From NCBI RefSeq assembly GCF_003337375.1, contig NZ_QPJD01000010.1, positions 124,001-188,000 of the forward strand: a stretch of DNA of 64,000 nucleotides, written 5' to 3'. Source of the stretch: Paenibacillus prosopidis (GTDB lineage Bacteria; Bacillota; Bacilli; Paenibacillales; Paenibacillaceae). The position numbers and the translations under genes are program-made. This document shows, one piece after another, positions 34,517 to 42,900 of the stretch. The notes beneath the pieces were generated by a model. That model was not told the DNA's origin, did not search any database, and worked only from the letters and a program-made list of their open reading frames with translations. How positions within the stretch are numbered: the stretch's first letter is position 1; every line of letters begins with the position of its first letter.

Positions 34517-35400
34517 TATTTTCGCGCTTGCGAGGGAGTTATCCCCTTATATTGCTTATACAGCTTCGTAAAATAGTTCGGATTATCGCAGCCTACCATG
34601 GCTGCGATTTCAGTGATGGTGTCGTTGCTTTCGCGAAGCAGCCGCTCCGCCTCGTTCATGCGGCAGACGTTGACGTATTCGACAAAGGTACGGCCTGTCA
34701 GCTTTTTGAACAGCTTGCAGAAGTGGTAAGGGTTTAGGCTGACCTGCTTAGCCGCTTGTTCAATGGTTATTTTTTCGCAAAAATTCGATTCGATTCGTTG
34801 AATAAGCACCTTAAAGCGATCGCGGTTGACGAAATACGGCTCTGCCGGCTTACCGGCGAGCTGCTGCTCCATGAAGGTACGGGAGAGCAGCGTAAACAAT
34901 GCATGCAGCTTTGACTTCACGACGAGCTGATACGCAGGAGGCTTCGCGGCCAGTTCGGCAATAGCTTCATCGAGCATTGAATAATAGCGGAGGCATGCCT
35001 CATCCTGCTCGGACGGCTTGACGGGGAAGCGAAGCCGTCCCTCCAAGTACGGAGCAACAAACTGGGCATGAACAGGATCATGCACCCAGTCATTGAACAG
35101 GGACGCGTTCAAAACAACGCAATCATAATGAACATTCCCGTAGTGAAGCGCGTATCCGACATGCAGGCCGCCCCCCGGTATAATAATGACGTCTCCTTCA
35201 TTGACGATATACGGACGGCTGTCGATATGGAACAGCGCGCTGCCTTCTCTCATCACGATAATCTCGAAATGCTCATGCCAATGCAAATATAGGATGCAAT
35301 CATTTGGCTTGACCGAATGGCAACGATTTTGGAATAGCTGAATCGGGTATGTTTTGTGCTCGAGACGGGTATTTTCCCAAAGCTCCCTCGGATAGGTCAT
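34516..35400 (-). CDS. AraC-family transcriptional regulator
   Basis: 294 residues from ATG 35400 (a GTG at 35418 is possible). The N-terminal cupin domain shows LYLHWHEHFEIIVMREGSALFHI and GDVIIIPGGGLHVGYAL; the C-terminal double helix-turn-helix has ITIEQAAKQVSLNPYHFCKLF and IAAMVGCDNPNYFTKLYKQYKG. It is divergent from the isomerase/dehydrogenase pair (126 bases between starts) and very likely regulates it. Confidence 0.92.
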   Translation of the reverse strand: MTYPRELWENTRLEHKTYPIQLFQNRCHSVKPNDCILYLHWHEHFEIIVMREGSALFHIDSRPYIVNEGDVIIIPGGGLHVGYALHYGNVHYDCVVLNASLFNDWVHDPVHAQFVAPYLEGRLRFPVKPSEQDEACLRYYSMLDEAIAELAAKPPAYQLVVKSKLHALFTLLSRTFMEQQLAGKPAEPYFVNRDRFKVLIQRIESNFCEKITIEQAAKQVSLNPYHFCKLFKKLTGRTFVEYVNVCRMNEAERLLRESNDTITEIAAMVGCDNPNYFTKLYKQYKGITPSQARK

Positions 35401-35473
35401 ATCTATTTCCACCACCACAAGATTAGACTAGTATTGCACAAGATTGTATAGAGTAATATACGAAACTCCTAGC

Positions 35474-35479
35474 TATAAT
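35474..35479 (+). promoter_or_regulatory. -10 box of the isomerase/dehydrogenase operon
   Basis: TATAAT inside ACTCCTAGCTATAATGGAGT, an inverted ACTCC/GGAGT around the -10. No good -35 is visible, which fits a promoter that needs the neighbouring AraC activator. Confidence 0.45.
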
Positions 35480-35526
35480 GGAGTTGTTACAAATACTATA
35501 AGCCAATATTGGAGTGATATACAAGG

Positions 35527-36414
35527 ATGGAAAATAAACTGCGAATTGGAACGCTTGTAGGCGGAGGCAACGCGGATCACGTTATTCCGCAAATTGTGAA
35601 GCATGGATTTGAATCGTTTAATCTAACGTTTTGGCAAACGACTGGAAGCACGGATCTTGTGGAAATGGCGAAACGGATAAGAGCGCTTGCGGATGAGCAT
35701 GATTTTGTTGTTCCTGCTGTAAGCGTTTTCGGTAACCCGCTGACAGGTGATGGCGGTAACGCCGATACCCTTGCAAGCTGGGAGCGTCTTATCGATAATG
35801 CCCATTTATTCGGAGCAGATATTGTTTCCGGCTTCACGGGCCGCCTTACGGGCCAATCGATCGACGAATCGATTCCGAAATTTAAGGAAGTGTTCGGCGA
35901 GCTGACGCGGAGAGCGGCGGATAAAGGCGTACGGATCGCTTTTGAAAATTGTGACATGGGAGGCACCTGGGCAACCGGCGATTGGAATATTGCGCATAAT
36001 CCGACAGCCTGGGAGCTTATGTTTAATGCCGTGCCGGAAGATAATATCGGACTGGAGTGGGAGCCATGCCACCAAATGGTCAGCTTGATCGATCCGATTC
36101 CGCAGCTGCGCAAATGGGCTGACAAGGTATTCCACGTTCACGGCAAGGACGCAACGATTGCCTGGGATATTGTAAAAGAGCATGGCGTTCACAGTAAGCA
36201 GCAGTTTGTTTGGCATCGGACGCCGGGCTTCGGCGATAGCAACTGGACGGATATTATATCGATTTTGAGACAGAACGGCTATAAAGGAACGATCGATATC
36301 GAAGGCTGGCACGATCCGGTTTACAAGGGTGAGCTGGAGATGACCGGTCAGGTGCATGCTTTGAATTATTTGAAGCGCTGCCGCGGCGGCGATTTTGTTC
36401 CGAATCCAATATAA
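35527..36414 (+). CDS. Sugar phosphate isomerase/epimerase, xylose isomerase-like TIM barrel
   Basis: 295 residues of AP_endonuc_2 / IolE-like TIM-barrel type. Metal-binding residues are visible in VRIAFENCDMGG (Glu), NIGLEWEPCHQM (Glu/His), DKVFHVHGKD (His) and TIDIEGWHDP (Glu). Such enzymes epimerise or isomerise sugars, often in concert with a Gfo/Idh/MocA oxidoreductase like the gene 30 bases downstream. GGAGTG precedes ATG 35527. The substrate is not deducible. Confidence 0.88.
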   Translation: MENKLRIGTLVGGGNADHVIPQIVKHGFESFNLTFWQTTGSTDLVEMAKRIRALADEHDFVVPAVSVFGNPLTGDGGNADTLASWERLIDNAHLFGADIVSGFTGRLTGQSIDESIPKFKEVFGELTRRAADKGVRIAFENCDMGGTWATGDWNIAHNPTAWELMFNAVPEDNIGLEWEPCHQMVSLIDPIPQLRKWADKVFHVHGKDATIAWDIVKEHGVHSKQQFVWHRTPGFGDSNWTDIISILRQNGYKGTIDIEGWHDPVYKGELEMTGQVHALNYLKRCRGGDFVPNPI

Positions 36415-36444
36415 GGCGATAAGCGAAAGCGAGGTCTGATCATT

Positions 36445-37497
36445 ATGACAATAAAACATCGAGTGGTCGTCGCAGGCTGCGGCGGCATGGCGAATACGTG
36501 GGTCGATTATGCGAAGCGGAGAGACGATACCGAAATCGTCGGGCTTGTCGATATTAAAAAGGAGTTCGCGCAGGCAATGGCTGAGCGGAAGGAGCTGGAT
36601 TGCCCAACATTTACGGATGTAAAGCAGGCGATTGAGGCTACTGGAGCGAATATGTTGTTTGACGTAACCATTCCGGCAAGCCATTATGCAGTCAGCACGA
36701 CAGCCTTGCAGCTGGGATGCCACGTATTTGGCGAAAAGCCGCTTGCGGAGTCTATGAGCGATTGCAGCGATATCGTTCGTATTTCACAGAGCAGCGGTAG
36801 AACGCATGCGGTTATGCAAAACCGCCGCTTTGATCCGCGCATCAGGGCGTATCGCAATCTAATCGATGAAGGAACAATCGGCAAACCGGGCTTTGTCGGC
36901 GCTGACTTTTTCATCGGCGCGCATTTTGGCGGCTTCCGCGATGCGATGGACAGCCCGCTGCTGCTCGATATGGCGATTCATACGTTTGATCAGGCCCGGT
37001 TCATCATCGGTGCGGATCCGGTGTCCGTCTATTGTCAGGAGTTTAATCCGCCCGGCTCATGGTATGCAGGAAATGCTATGGCTGTCTGTATTTATGAAAT
37101 GTCTGACGGCTCCGTATTCAATTACCGCGGCTCGTGGTGCTCGGAAGGCATGCCGACCTCGTGGGAAGCATCGTGGCGAGTTACGGGTGAGCGCGGTACT
37201 GCAATATGGGACGGTCATGGGGAGCCGTACGCGGAAGTCGTTGCTGCTGGCGATCAAACCGGCAAATTCATTCGTGATTATGAGCGCGTGAACAGCTTAT
37301 TGCCGGAGATGGCAAATACGTTCCACCATGGCTGTCTCGACGACATGTTTGCAGCGCTTGAGGAAGGCCGAAAGCCGGAGACGGATTGCAGCGACAATAT
37401 TTACAGCATGGCCATGGTGCTCGCCGCCCTCGAGAGTGCGAAGACCGGCCGCAAAGTGCTGATCGCCGATTTTATGAAGGATGCGTTGGCGCAATAA
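36445..37497 (+). CDS. Gfo/Idh/MocA-family oxidoreductase
   Basis: 350 residues: N-terminal Rossmann fold with RVVVAGCGGMANTWVDYAK, the conserved GEKPLAESMSD (Glu-Lys-Pro) motif at about residue 96 and a C-terminal alpha/beta domain with DMAIHTFDQARFI. NAD(P)-dependent dehydrogenase of a sugar or cyclitol; operon partner of the TIM-barrel protein before it. A hairpin follows at about 37563-37592. Confidence 0.92.
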   Translation: MTIKHRVVVAGCGGMANTWVDYAKRRDDTEIVGLVDIKKEFAQAMAERKELDCPTFTDVKQAIEATGANMLFDVTIPASHYAVSTTALQLGCHVFGEKPLAESMSDCSDIVRISQSSGRTHAVMQNRRFDPRIRAYRNLIDEGTIGKPGFVGADFFIGAHFGGFRDAMDSPLLLDMAIHTFDQARFIIGADPVSVYCQEFNPPGSWYAGNAMAVCIYEMSDGSVFNYRGSWCSEGMPTSWEASWRVTGERGTAIWDGHGEPYAEVVAAGDQTGKFIRDYERVNSLLPEMANTFHHGCLDDMFAALEEGRKPETDCSDNIYSMAMVLAALESAKTGRKVLIADFMKDALAQ

Positions 37498-37985
37498 GTT
37501 TCCGCCCGAGCCGATGCTAGACAGATAAGGAAAATCATATATCGCAGTATATTAATAAGTGGGGGTGAGACGCATTGACGCGGATCACTCCTTTCTTCGT
37601 ATAAAGGTGAAACGGCGGCCATTCGTATATTGGATTAATACAATAACTTTCGGCGTCTAACCCTCAATCAAGGCCTTATATTGGAAATATCCAATGTAAA
37701 AGCGCGATTAAAACTCCAAATTATCTCAATTCCCTGATTTTTGTAAGTTTGACTGTATGAAATCCAAGATAGCCATCACAATCGTCCAATGTCCCTCCCT
37801 ATCCTGTACGAAATCCATTGTAGCAAACTCATCTCGCTTGCTTTAGAGCTGCCTAAGTAGAACAGAACAGTCCTGAAGCTTGAATCCTAACCATAGAGAC
37901 GATAGCTAAAAGTGTATGATGAATGTTGACAAGCAGAGGCCGACGAGAGCAAAATGAAGCATATACGTAAACGAAAAGAGGCGTG
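37498..37985. other. Intergenic region: hairpin and TATATTGGAT-type repeats
   Basis: No gene. A terminator-like hairpin (GGGTGAGACGC/GCGGATCACTCC) at about 37563-37592 is followed by TTTCTTCG. The rest carries the repeat cluster at 37626-37772 and otherwise featureless sequence up to the promoter zone of the next gene. Confidence 0.65.
37626..37772. repeat. ATTGGAT-type dispersed repeats, cluster 1
   Basis: GTATATTGGATTAATACAA (from 37626), the hairpin TATTGGA-AATA-TCCAATG (37679-37696) and a diverged TGTATGAAATCCAAGATAG (37754-37772). The same units occur in cluster 2 at 42552-42754. Confidence 0.7.
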
Positions 37986-39152
37986 ATGATGACATATATT
38001 GTAAATAAAGTAAAAGAGCTGGCTGTGGGATTCGATGAGCAGACGCTGAAATCAATTGAAATTAATCCGCTTATTATAGAGGCGGGGGCGATTCAGCAAG
38101 TTGCACCTTACTTGAAAGAAAAGAACTACAAACGTGTCATCGTCGCTGCGGACGCCATTACATATGAGATAGCGGGCAAGGCGCTGAAGGAAGCGATAGA
38201 ATCGCTTAGCATATCCGCTCATGTAACGCTCATTAAGCCTGACCGGCACGGCGATGTTATTGCCGACGAAGCATCGATCGTTCAACTGCTGCTGGATATT
38301 CAGCAAACAGGCGCTGAGGTTGTTATCGCAGCAGGGTCAGGTACGATTCATGACATTAGCAGATACGCTGCTTATACAGCGGGTATTCCGTTCGTCTCGG
38401 TACCGACTGCTCCTTCCGTTGACGGCTTCAATTCCAAAGGCGCTCCTATCATCATTCGCGGCGAGAAGAAGACGATCACTGCGATTGGTCCCGATGCGAT
38501 ATTTGCAGATTTGGAGCTGCTAGCGAATGCTCCTGCCCCGATGATAGCTGCTGGTTTCGGCGATATGCTCGGCAAATATACTTCGTTGCTGGATTGGAGC
38601 TTTGGAGCAGCGGAGGGCGCCGAGCCATATTCGGAAGCAGTTGCTGAAATTACGAGAATTTCACTGCATAAATGCATAGAGCATGTGGAGCAGATCGCCA
38701 GCCGCGAACAGGAAGGCGTTCGTATTTTAATTGAAGCGCTAATTGAGTCCGGTCTAGCGATGCTGCTCTTTGGACAATCGCATTCGGCATCAGGCGCGGA
38801 GCATCATCTTTCCCACTATTGGGAGATGGAGTATATTCGTCTCGGCAAAAGGCAGCTTCTGCACGGCGCTAAGGTCGGCGTAGCATGCGCAGAAATTTCC
38901 AAGCTCTATCATCGGCTTGCAGCAGAGGAGAAAGGACTTGCGTTCGCTGCTAATCCAGAGAAGGCCCGCCGTGAAATCGATGCTCTCCCGGACGAGCAAA
39001 CGATTCGCAATTGGCTCCGTCAGGTCGGTGGACCTGACGCTACGGAGGAGCTAGGGGTTAGTGATGATCTGCTTGAGCGCAGCTTACAGGAGGCGCATCA
39101 TGTTCGGCCTAACCGTTATACGCTGCTGCGGGCTTTTAACGAATCGAAATAA
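37986..39152 (+). CDS. araM: Sn-glycerol-1-phosphate dehydrogenase (AraM/EgsA family)
   Basis: 388 residues (start ATG 37986 or 37989) of the iron/zinc-dependent dehydrogenase superfamily. Marks: VVIAAGSGTIHDISRYAAY (nucleotide-binding), VPTAPSVDGFNSKGAPI, and metal ligands in AGFGDMLGKYTSL (Asp) and SHSASGAEHHLSHYW (His). B. subtilis AraM reduces DHAP to glycerol 1-phosphate for an archaeal-type lipid head group. Here it stands alone instead of inside an arabinose operon. Ends at a strong terminator. Confidence 0.92.
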   Translation: MMTYIVNKVKELAVGFDEQTLKSIEINPLIIEAGAIQQVAPYLKEKNYKRVIVAADAITYEIAGKALKEAIESLSISAHVTLIKPDRHGDVIADEASIVQLLLDIQQTGAEVVIAAGSGTIHDISRYAAYTAGIPFVSVPTAPSVDGFNSKGAPIIIRGEKKTITAIGPDAIFADLELLANAPAPMIAAGFGDMLGKYTSLLDWSFGAAEGAEPYSEAVAEITRISLHKCIEHVEQIASREQEGVRILIEALIESGLAMLLFGQSHSASGAEHHLSHYWEMEYIRLGKRQLLHGAKVGVACAEISKLYHRLAAEEKGLAFAANPEKARREIDALPDEQTIRNWLRQVGGPDATEELGVSDDLLERSLQEAHHVRPNRYTLLRAFNESK

Positions 39153-39202
39153 AAAAGGGCAGTCCTTTGATAGATTCATCTATCGTGGGACTGCCTTTTT
39201 TT
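39153..39202 (+). terminator. Terminator after araM
   Basis: AAAAAAGGGCAGTCC pairs with GGGACTGCCTTTTTTT, with an inner GATAGA/TCTATC stem. Confidence 0.9.
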
Positions 39203-39204
39203 AA

Positions 39205-39262
39205 CACAATAGAATTTATAAGTTTCCGAGTTGTCGGAAGAACAAATTCTATTTGGCTATAA
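39205..39262. repeat. Diverged copy C of the terminator-adjacent repeat (first hairpin only)
   Basis: Contains the shared AGAATTTATAAGTTT and folds as TAGAATTT...TTCCGA/TCGGAA...AAATTCTA. It follows the T tract of the araM terminator as copies A and B follow theirs. The second, GC-rich half is not recognisable. Confidence 0.55.
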
Positions 39263-39318
39263 AACCTACCTCTAAACGCGGTCGCTCATCATTGAGAGGC
39301 TTCGATAGAGGTTTTTTC
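39261..39318 (-). terminator. Hairpin between araM region and aldo/keto reductase
   Basis: AAAACCTACCTCTA pairs with TAGAGGTTTT with a four-base bulge, between convergent genes. Confidence 0.5.
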
Positions 39319-39321
39319 ATA

Positions 39322-40149
39322 TCAAAAATTAAAATTATCCGGATCCGGACCAAGACGATGGTTTCGGTTAAGCGCGTTAATCTCCGCTATTTCTTCCTGT
39401 GTTAATGTAAAGTCGAAGATATCGGCGTTTTCCTTCAAGCGTGCCGGATTGGTTGATTTTGGAATCGTGACAACCCCGTTCTGAAGATCCCAGCGCAGGA
39501 CAACCTGAGCAGGTGATTTACCATATTTTTCTCCGATTTGGGCAAGTACGCGATGATCTAAGTTTCCTTGCATGAGCGGACTCCATGCCTCAAGCTGGAT
39601 ATTGTTGCTCTTCGCGAATGTATGAAGCTCTTGCTGCGACAGAAGGGGATGGTATTCCACCTGATTGACCATGGGTACAATCTCACCGGATTCATAGAGG
39701 TCCTTCAAATGATGAATTTGAAAATTGCTAACGCCGATTGCCCGAACGTAACCGTCGCGGTAAAGCTTCTCGAGCGCACGCCAGGTTTCTGTATACTTAC
39801 CTTTAACAGGCCAGTGAATAAGCAATAAGTCAACAACTTCAACGCCAAGCTTCCGTCTGCTGTCCTCGAATGCGGTCAAAGCTGATTCATAGCCTTGATG
39901 CGCATTCCATATTTTCGTCGTAACGAAAATTTCATCGCGTGCAATACCGCAGCTGCGTATGCCGGCTCCAACGCCTTCTTCATTATTATACGCTGCCGCG
40001 GTATCAATACTTCTGTAGCCTGCTTCGATAGCAGCGGCAACCGTTCTCTCAGCTTCGCCGTCATCCTTCACTTTCCATACGCCTAGACCGAGCCATGGCA
40101 TCTTTACGCCATTGCTTAATACAGTAGAATCTGTTAACGCTCTAGTCAT
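39322..40149 (-). CDS. Aldo/keto reductase, AKR5 / YvgN-YtbE type
   Basis: 275 residues. Tetrad residues are visible: Asp and Tyr in [15 protein letters not shown], Lys in [14 protein letters not shown] and His in [12 protein letters not shown]; the cofactor region is [16 protein letters not shown]. subtilis homologues reduce glyoxal and methylglyoxal with NADPH. It starts 18 bases after the iron alcohol dehydrogenase stop on the same strand, so both enzymes probably form one carbonyl-reducing operon. Confidence 0.92.
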   Translation of the reverse strand: MTRALTDSTVLSNGVKMPWLGLGVWKVKDDGEAERTVAAAIEAGYRSIDTAAAYNNEEGVGAGIRSCGIARDEIFVTTKIWNAHQGYESALTAFEDSRRKLGVEVVDLLLIHWPVKGKYTETWRALEKLYRDGYVRAIGVSNFQIHHLKDLYESGEIVPMVNQVEYHPLLSQQELHTFAKSNNIQLEAWSPLMQGNLDHRVLAQIGEKYGKSPAQVVLRWDLQNGVVTIPKSTNPARLKENADIFDFTLTQEEIAEINALNRNHRLGPDPDNFNF

Positions 40150-40167
40150 TATTTTGTTCCCTCCGAT

Positions 40168-41337
40168 TTAAAGAGACATTTCGAGAATAGCCCGTACGTC
40201 TTGTTTCTCTAGTCGCTTGAACGAACCGATTGCGCCGTAACGAACGGCTTCCTCTGCCATGCGGTCGAGCTTCTCGCTGCCGATTTCAAAGTCGGCCAGT
40301 TTTGCTTCCGCACCTATGCGGGAGAAGAAATCTCTTGTCGCTTGAATGCCGGCGAGGGCGATTTCTTTATCGGATTTTCCTTCGGGATTAATATTCCAGA
40401 CGCGTACGGCGTACTGGACGAAACGGTCGAGACGCTCCTCGTAAACGTATTTCATCCAGTTAGGGAAAATAACCGCTAGTCCTGCGCCGTGCGGAATATC
40501 ATAGATCGCGCTAACTTCATGCTCAATGCCGTGCGAAGCCCAATCATTCGTCATGCCGACGCTGATGAGACCGCCGTTAAGCGCCATCGTTCCGCACCAC
40601 ATCAGGTTAGCGCGTGCTGCTGCATCATCGGGTTTTTCAAGCGCAATCTCTACATTTTCAATGACTGTTTGCAAAATCGACTCACAGAAGCGTTCCTGCA
40701 GCGGCGTGTTCTCTGTTAAGCTGAAATATTGCTCAAATACGTGCGACATAATATCAACGGCTCCGTTAACCGTATGATTGCGCGGCACGGTGTAAGTCAA
40801 TGTCGGATCAAGAATAGAAAACTGCGGATATGTATATGGGCTGCCGAAGGCGCGTTTCAGGTTTTCTTCCCAGTTCGTGACGACGGAGTTGCCGTTCATT
40901 TCCGAGCCGGTTGCCGCTAAAGTAAGAACTGTGCCAAGTGGAAGAGCCTTTTCGATAACGGCCTTGTTCGTAAAGAAATCCCAGACATCGCCTTCATAGG
41001 GGACGCCGGCAGCAATGGCTTTGGATGCATCAATAACGCTGCCGCCGCCTACTGCGAGAATGAAATCTACGTCATTCGTCCGGCAAATATCAATTCCTTT
41101 GTTCACCGTCGAGAGACGGGGGTTCGGTTCAATATTCGGAAGCTCGTGGACAGTAATACCGGCTTCTTGTAAGTAGTTAATGGTTTTGTCGTACAAACCT
41201 GTTTTTTTAATGCTGCCTGAGCCGTAAACTAGCAGGATCGTTTTGCCATACTGTGAGGCAAGTTGGCCCACTTGGTCAGCAGAGCCTTCGCCGAATACGA
41301 TGCGGGTTGGATTTTGAAATTGAAATGCGTTCATCAT
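40168..41337 (-). CDS. Iron-containing alcohol dehydrogenase, YugJ/YqhD type
   Basis: 389 residues. Cofactor site FILAVGGGSVIDASKAIAAG; metal ligands in NGAVDIMSHVFEQYF (Asp, His), SHGIEHEVSAIYDIPHGAGLA (His). It resembles NADPH-dependent butanol/aldehyde reductases. It is the first gene of a two-gene operon with the AKR and divergent from the ArsR-type regulator; repeated GATAACT motifs lie just upstream. Confidence 0.93.
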   Translation of the reverse strand: MMNAFQFQNPTRIVFGEGSADQVGQLASQYGKTILLVYGSGSIKKTGLYDKTINYLQEAGITVHELPNIEPNPRLSTVNKGIDICRTNDVDFILAVGGGSVIDASKAIAAGVPYEGDVWDFFTNKAVIEKALPLGTVLTLAATGSEMNGNSVVTNWEENLKRAFGSPYTYPQFSILDPTLTYTVPRNHTVNGAVDIMSHVFEQYFSLTENTPLQERFCESILQTVIENVEIALEKPDDAAARANLMWCGTMALNGGLISVGMTNDWASHGIEHEVSAIYDIPHGAGLAVIFPNWMKYVYEERLDRFVQYAVRVWNINPEGKSDKEIALAGIQATRDFFSRIGAEAKLADFEIGSEKLDRMAEEAVRYGAIGSFKRLEKQDVRAILEMSL

Positions 41338-41358
41338 TTACCTCCTGCGTCTTATTTA

Positions 41359-41382
41359 GATAACTTAAAAGATAACTAAAAG
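41359..41382. promoter_or_regulatory. Candidate operator repeats before alcohol dehydrogenase
   Basis: Direct repeats GATAACTTAAAA and GATAACTAAAAG. The same motif occurs inverted inside the regulator promoter (41453-41470, TATAACTAAAAAGTTAAC on the other strand), so one regulator probably binds both. Confidence 0.5.
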
Positions 41383-41445
41383 TGTTGTATACGCCGTTAA
41401 TTTTATTGAAAACGAGGTTGTATGTCAAGTTAAAGCAATTATAGA

Positions 41446-41474
41446 TTGAAACGTTAACTTTTTAGTTATATAAT
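41446..41474 (+). promoter_or_regulatory. Promoter of the ArsR-type gene with operator in the spacer
   Basis: TTGAAA (41446-41451), 17-base spacer, TATAAT (41469-41474). The palindrome-like GTTAACTTTTTAGTTATA fills the spacer and -10, suggesting autorepression. Confidence 0.65.
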
Positions 41475-41513
41475 GAGTAGGTAATTAGTTGGATATATAA
41501 AGGGGAAGCAATA

Positions 41514-42419
41514 ATGGAAATTGAAGTAAACAGTCGAAATATGAAATTTCTTGAATGCTTCTCATCACATACCCGGGTAAAGATGATTGAATTGCTGAGC
41601 ATCCAGCCGATGAATATCAAGAGCATGTCCGAAGCGCTAGACATAAAGTCTCCTATTGTAACGAGGCATATACATATGCTGGAGGACGCGGGAATTGTAC
41701 GGTGCGAAAGTATAGCCGGCAAGCGGGGGATGCAAAAAATATGCCACCTGCAGCTTACACAAGCTATGCTTTTATTTAAAGGAACACCTGCTGCAGACGA
41801 GTCGAACCGATATTTCGTATCGCTGCCGGTGGGTCACTATTCGTCCTATCAGATCAAACCGACATGCGGACTCGCGTCCGAATCGCAAATGATCGGGATG
41901 TGCGATGATCCCCGTTATTTTGCTGATCCTGATCATGTTATGGCAAAGGTGCTATGGTTTGGCTCCGGTTTCGTTGAATATCGGATTCCTAATTACATGG
42001 TAAGCAACGAAAGCCCGGAGTCGCTGGAAATTTCAATGGAGATTTGCTCCGAAACACCATGTGCGGTCAATCATTTACCCTCTGATATTACTTTTACCTT
42101 AAACGGCGAGGAAATCGGAACATGGACTTACCCCGGTGATTTCGGCAGCACGCGCGGATTATATACGCCTGAATGGTGGCATAAAAACATTCAGCACGGG
42201 TTAATCAAGACGATTCGTGTTAACCGGCAAGGCTCCTTCATTGATGGGATCCAAGTGTCCAACGTGACGATCGATCAGCTTATGCTTTCGTATGATAAGG
42301 AGATTTTGTTCCGTATTTCCTGCAGCGCCACAGCGAAAAACTGCGGCGGCGTGACATTGTTCGGCAAAGGCTTCGGTAACTATAATCAAGATATCGAAGT
42401 GACGCTGCGCTGTAAGTAA
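41514..42419 (+). CDS. ArsR-type regulator with large C-terminal sensor domain
   Basis: 301 residues: an N-terminal winged helix (KFLECFSSHTRVKMIELLS, ALDIKSPIVTRHIHMLEDAGIV, residues 10-65) and a beta-rich C-terminal domain of about 200 residues with LWFGSGFVEYRIPNYM, EWWHKNIQHG and GVTLFGKGFGNYNQDI. From memory it matches a predicted-regulator family (COG4189-like) seen beside carbohydrate genes. There are no ArsR metal-binding Cys motifs, so the ligand is more likely organic. AAGGGGAA precedes ATG 41514. Confidence 0.85.
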   Translation: MEIEVNSRNMKFLECFSSHTRVKMIELLSIQPMNIKSMSEALDIKSPIVTRHIHMLEDAGIVRCESIAGKRGMQKICHLQLTQAMLLFKGTPAADESNRYFVSLPVGHYSSYQIKPTCGLASESQMIGMCDDPRYFADPDHVMAKVLWFGSGFVEYRIPNYMVSNESPESLEISMEICSETPCAVNHLPSDITFTLNGEEIGTWTYPGDFGSTRGLYTPEWWHKNIQHGLIKTIRVNRQGSFIDGIQVSNVTIDQLMLSYDKEILFRISCSATAKNCGGVTLFGKGFGNYNQDIEVTLRCK

Positions 42420-42433
42420 ATAGAGTATGATTG

Positions 42434-42476
42434 GAAAAAGCCGCTTGATCGTTTGAAGATCTAGCGGTTTTTTTTG
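42434..42476 (+). terminator. Terminator after ArsR-type gene
   Basis: AAAAAGCCGCTTGATC and GATCTAGCGGTTTTTTTT pair around GTTTGAA. Confidence 0.85.
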
Positions 42477-42551
42477 TTTTTCGGCGGAAAACGGTCATTC
42501 GAAGTAAAGGCGAAAGTCCGCTTGGATTGACCGGTTTGACTTAATGAGTGA

Positions 42552-42754
42552 CCTATATTGGATTGTGTATAGCGTAGAGGCAGCATTTTAATCGGATATG
42601 CGGCTATATTGGATTTCATCCAATCATTTTACAGCTTATAGGTTGTTCAGGTGTTCTTGGAGTTAGAGGAATTGCGGATTTTGATTGGAAATGTCCAATA
42701 TAGATCGAGAAAAGTGGATAGGAAACGTAAGTTATTGCATTTATCCAATATAGC
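42552..42754. repeat. TATATTGGAT-type dispersed repeats, cluster 2
   Basis: Four units: CCTATATTGGATTGTGTATAG (42552), the hairpin ATTGGAT-TTC-ATCCAAT (42608-42624), the hairpin ATTGGA-AATG-TCCAAT (42684-42699, then ATAG) and ATTTATCCAATATAGCC (to 42754). The first two are on one strand and the last two run inverted, so the cluster as a whole is roughly symmetric. Confidence 0.75.
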
Positions 42755-42809
42755 CTCCGGTGTCGTTATTGTTTTGATTATACCTGCTTTTCGTAATAAT
42801 GACATTTCC

Positions 42810-42880
42810 GTTTATGTTTGAAATATTTATATTCAAAAACAAACAAATATGATATGATCAATTCAAACAAAAAACAAAAC
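42810..42880 (+). promoter_or_regulatory. Operator cluster and -10 region of the rhamnose operon
   Basis: GTTTATGTTTGAA (42810-42822) and TTCAAAAACAAAC (42832-42844) form an imperfect inverted repeat; a third related unit TTCAAACAAAAAAC starts at 42862. TATGAT boxes at 42848 and 42853 lie between units 2 and 3. TTCAAAC-type direct repeats fit a DeoR-family regulator, and one is encoded at 47898 in this operon. Confidence 0.55.
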
Positions 42881-42900
42881 ATCATTCGGAGGTATTATCC

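Larger units (their letters stand above)
42420..42900. other. Intergenic region: terminator, repeats and rhamnose operon control zone
   Basis: No gene. Contains a terminator (42434-42476), the TATATTGGAT repeat cluster (42552-42754) and the operator-rich leader of rhaE (42810-42880). Confidence 0.75.

Noticed and set aside
35806..36723. Minus-strand frame of 305 codons over the isomerase/dehydrogenase pair
   Set aside because: Antisense to two clear enzymes; no start signal and no recognisable domain.
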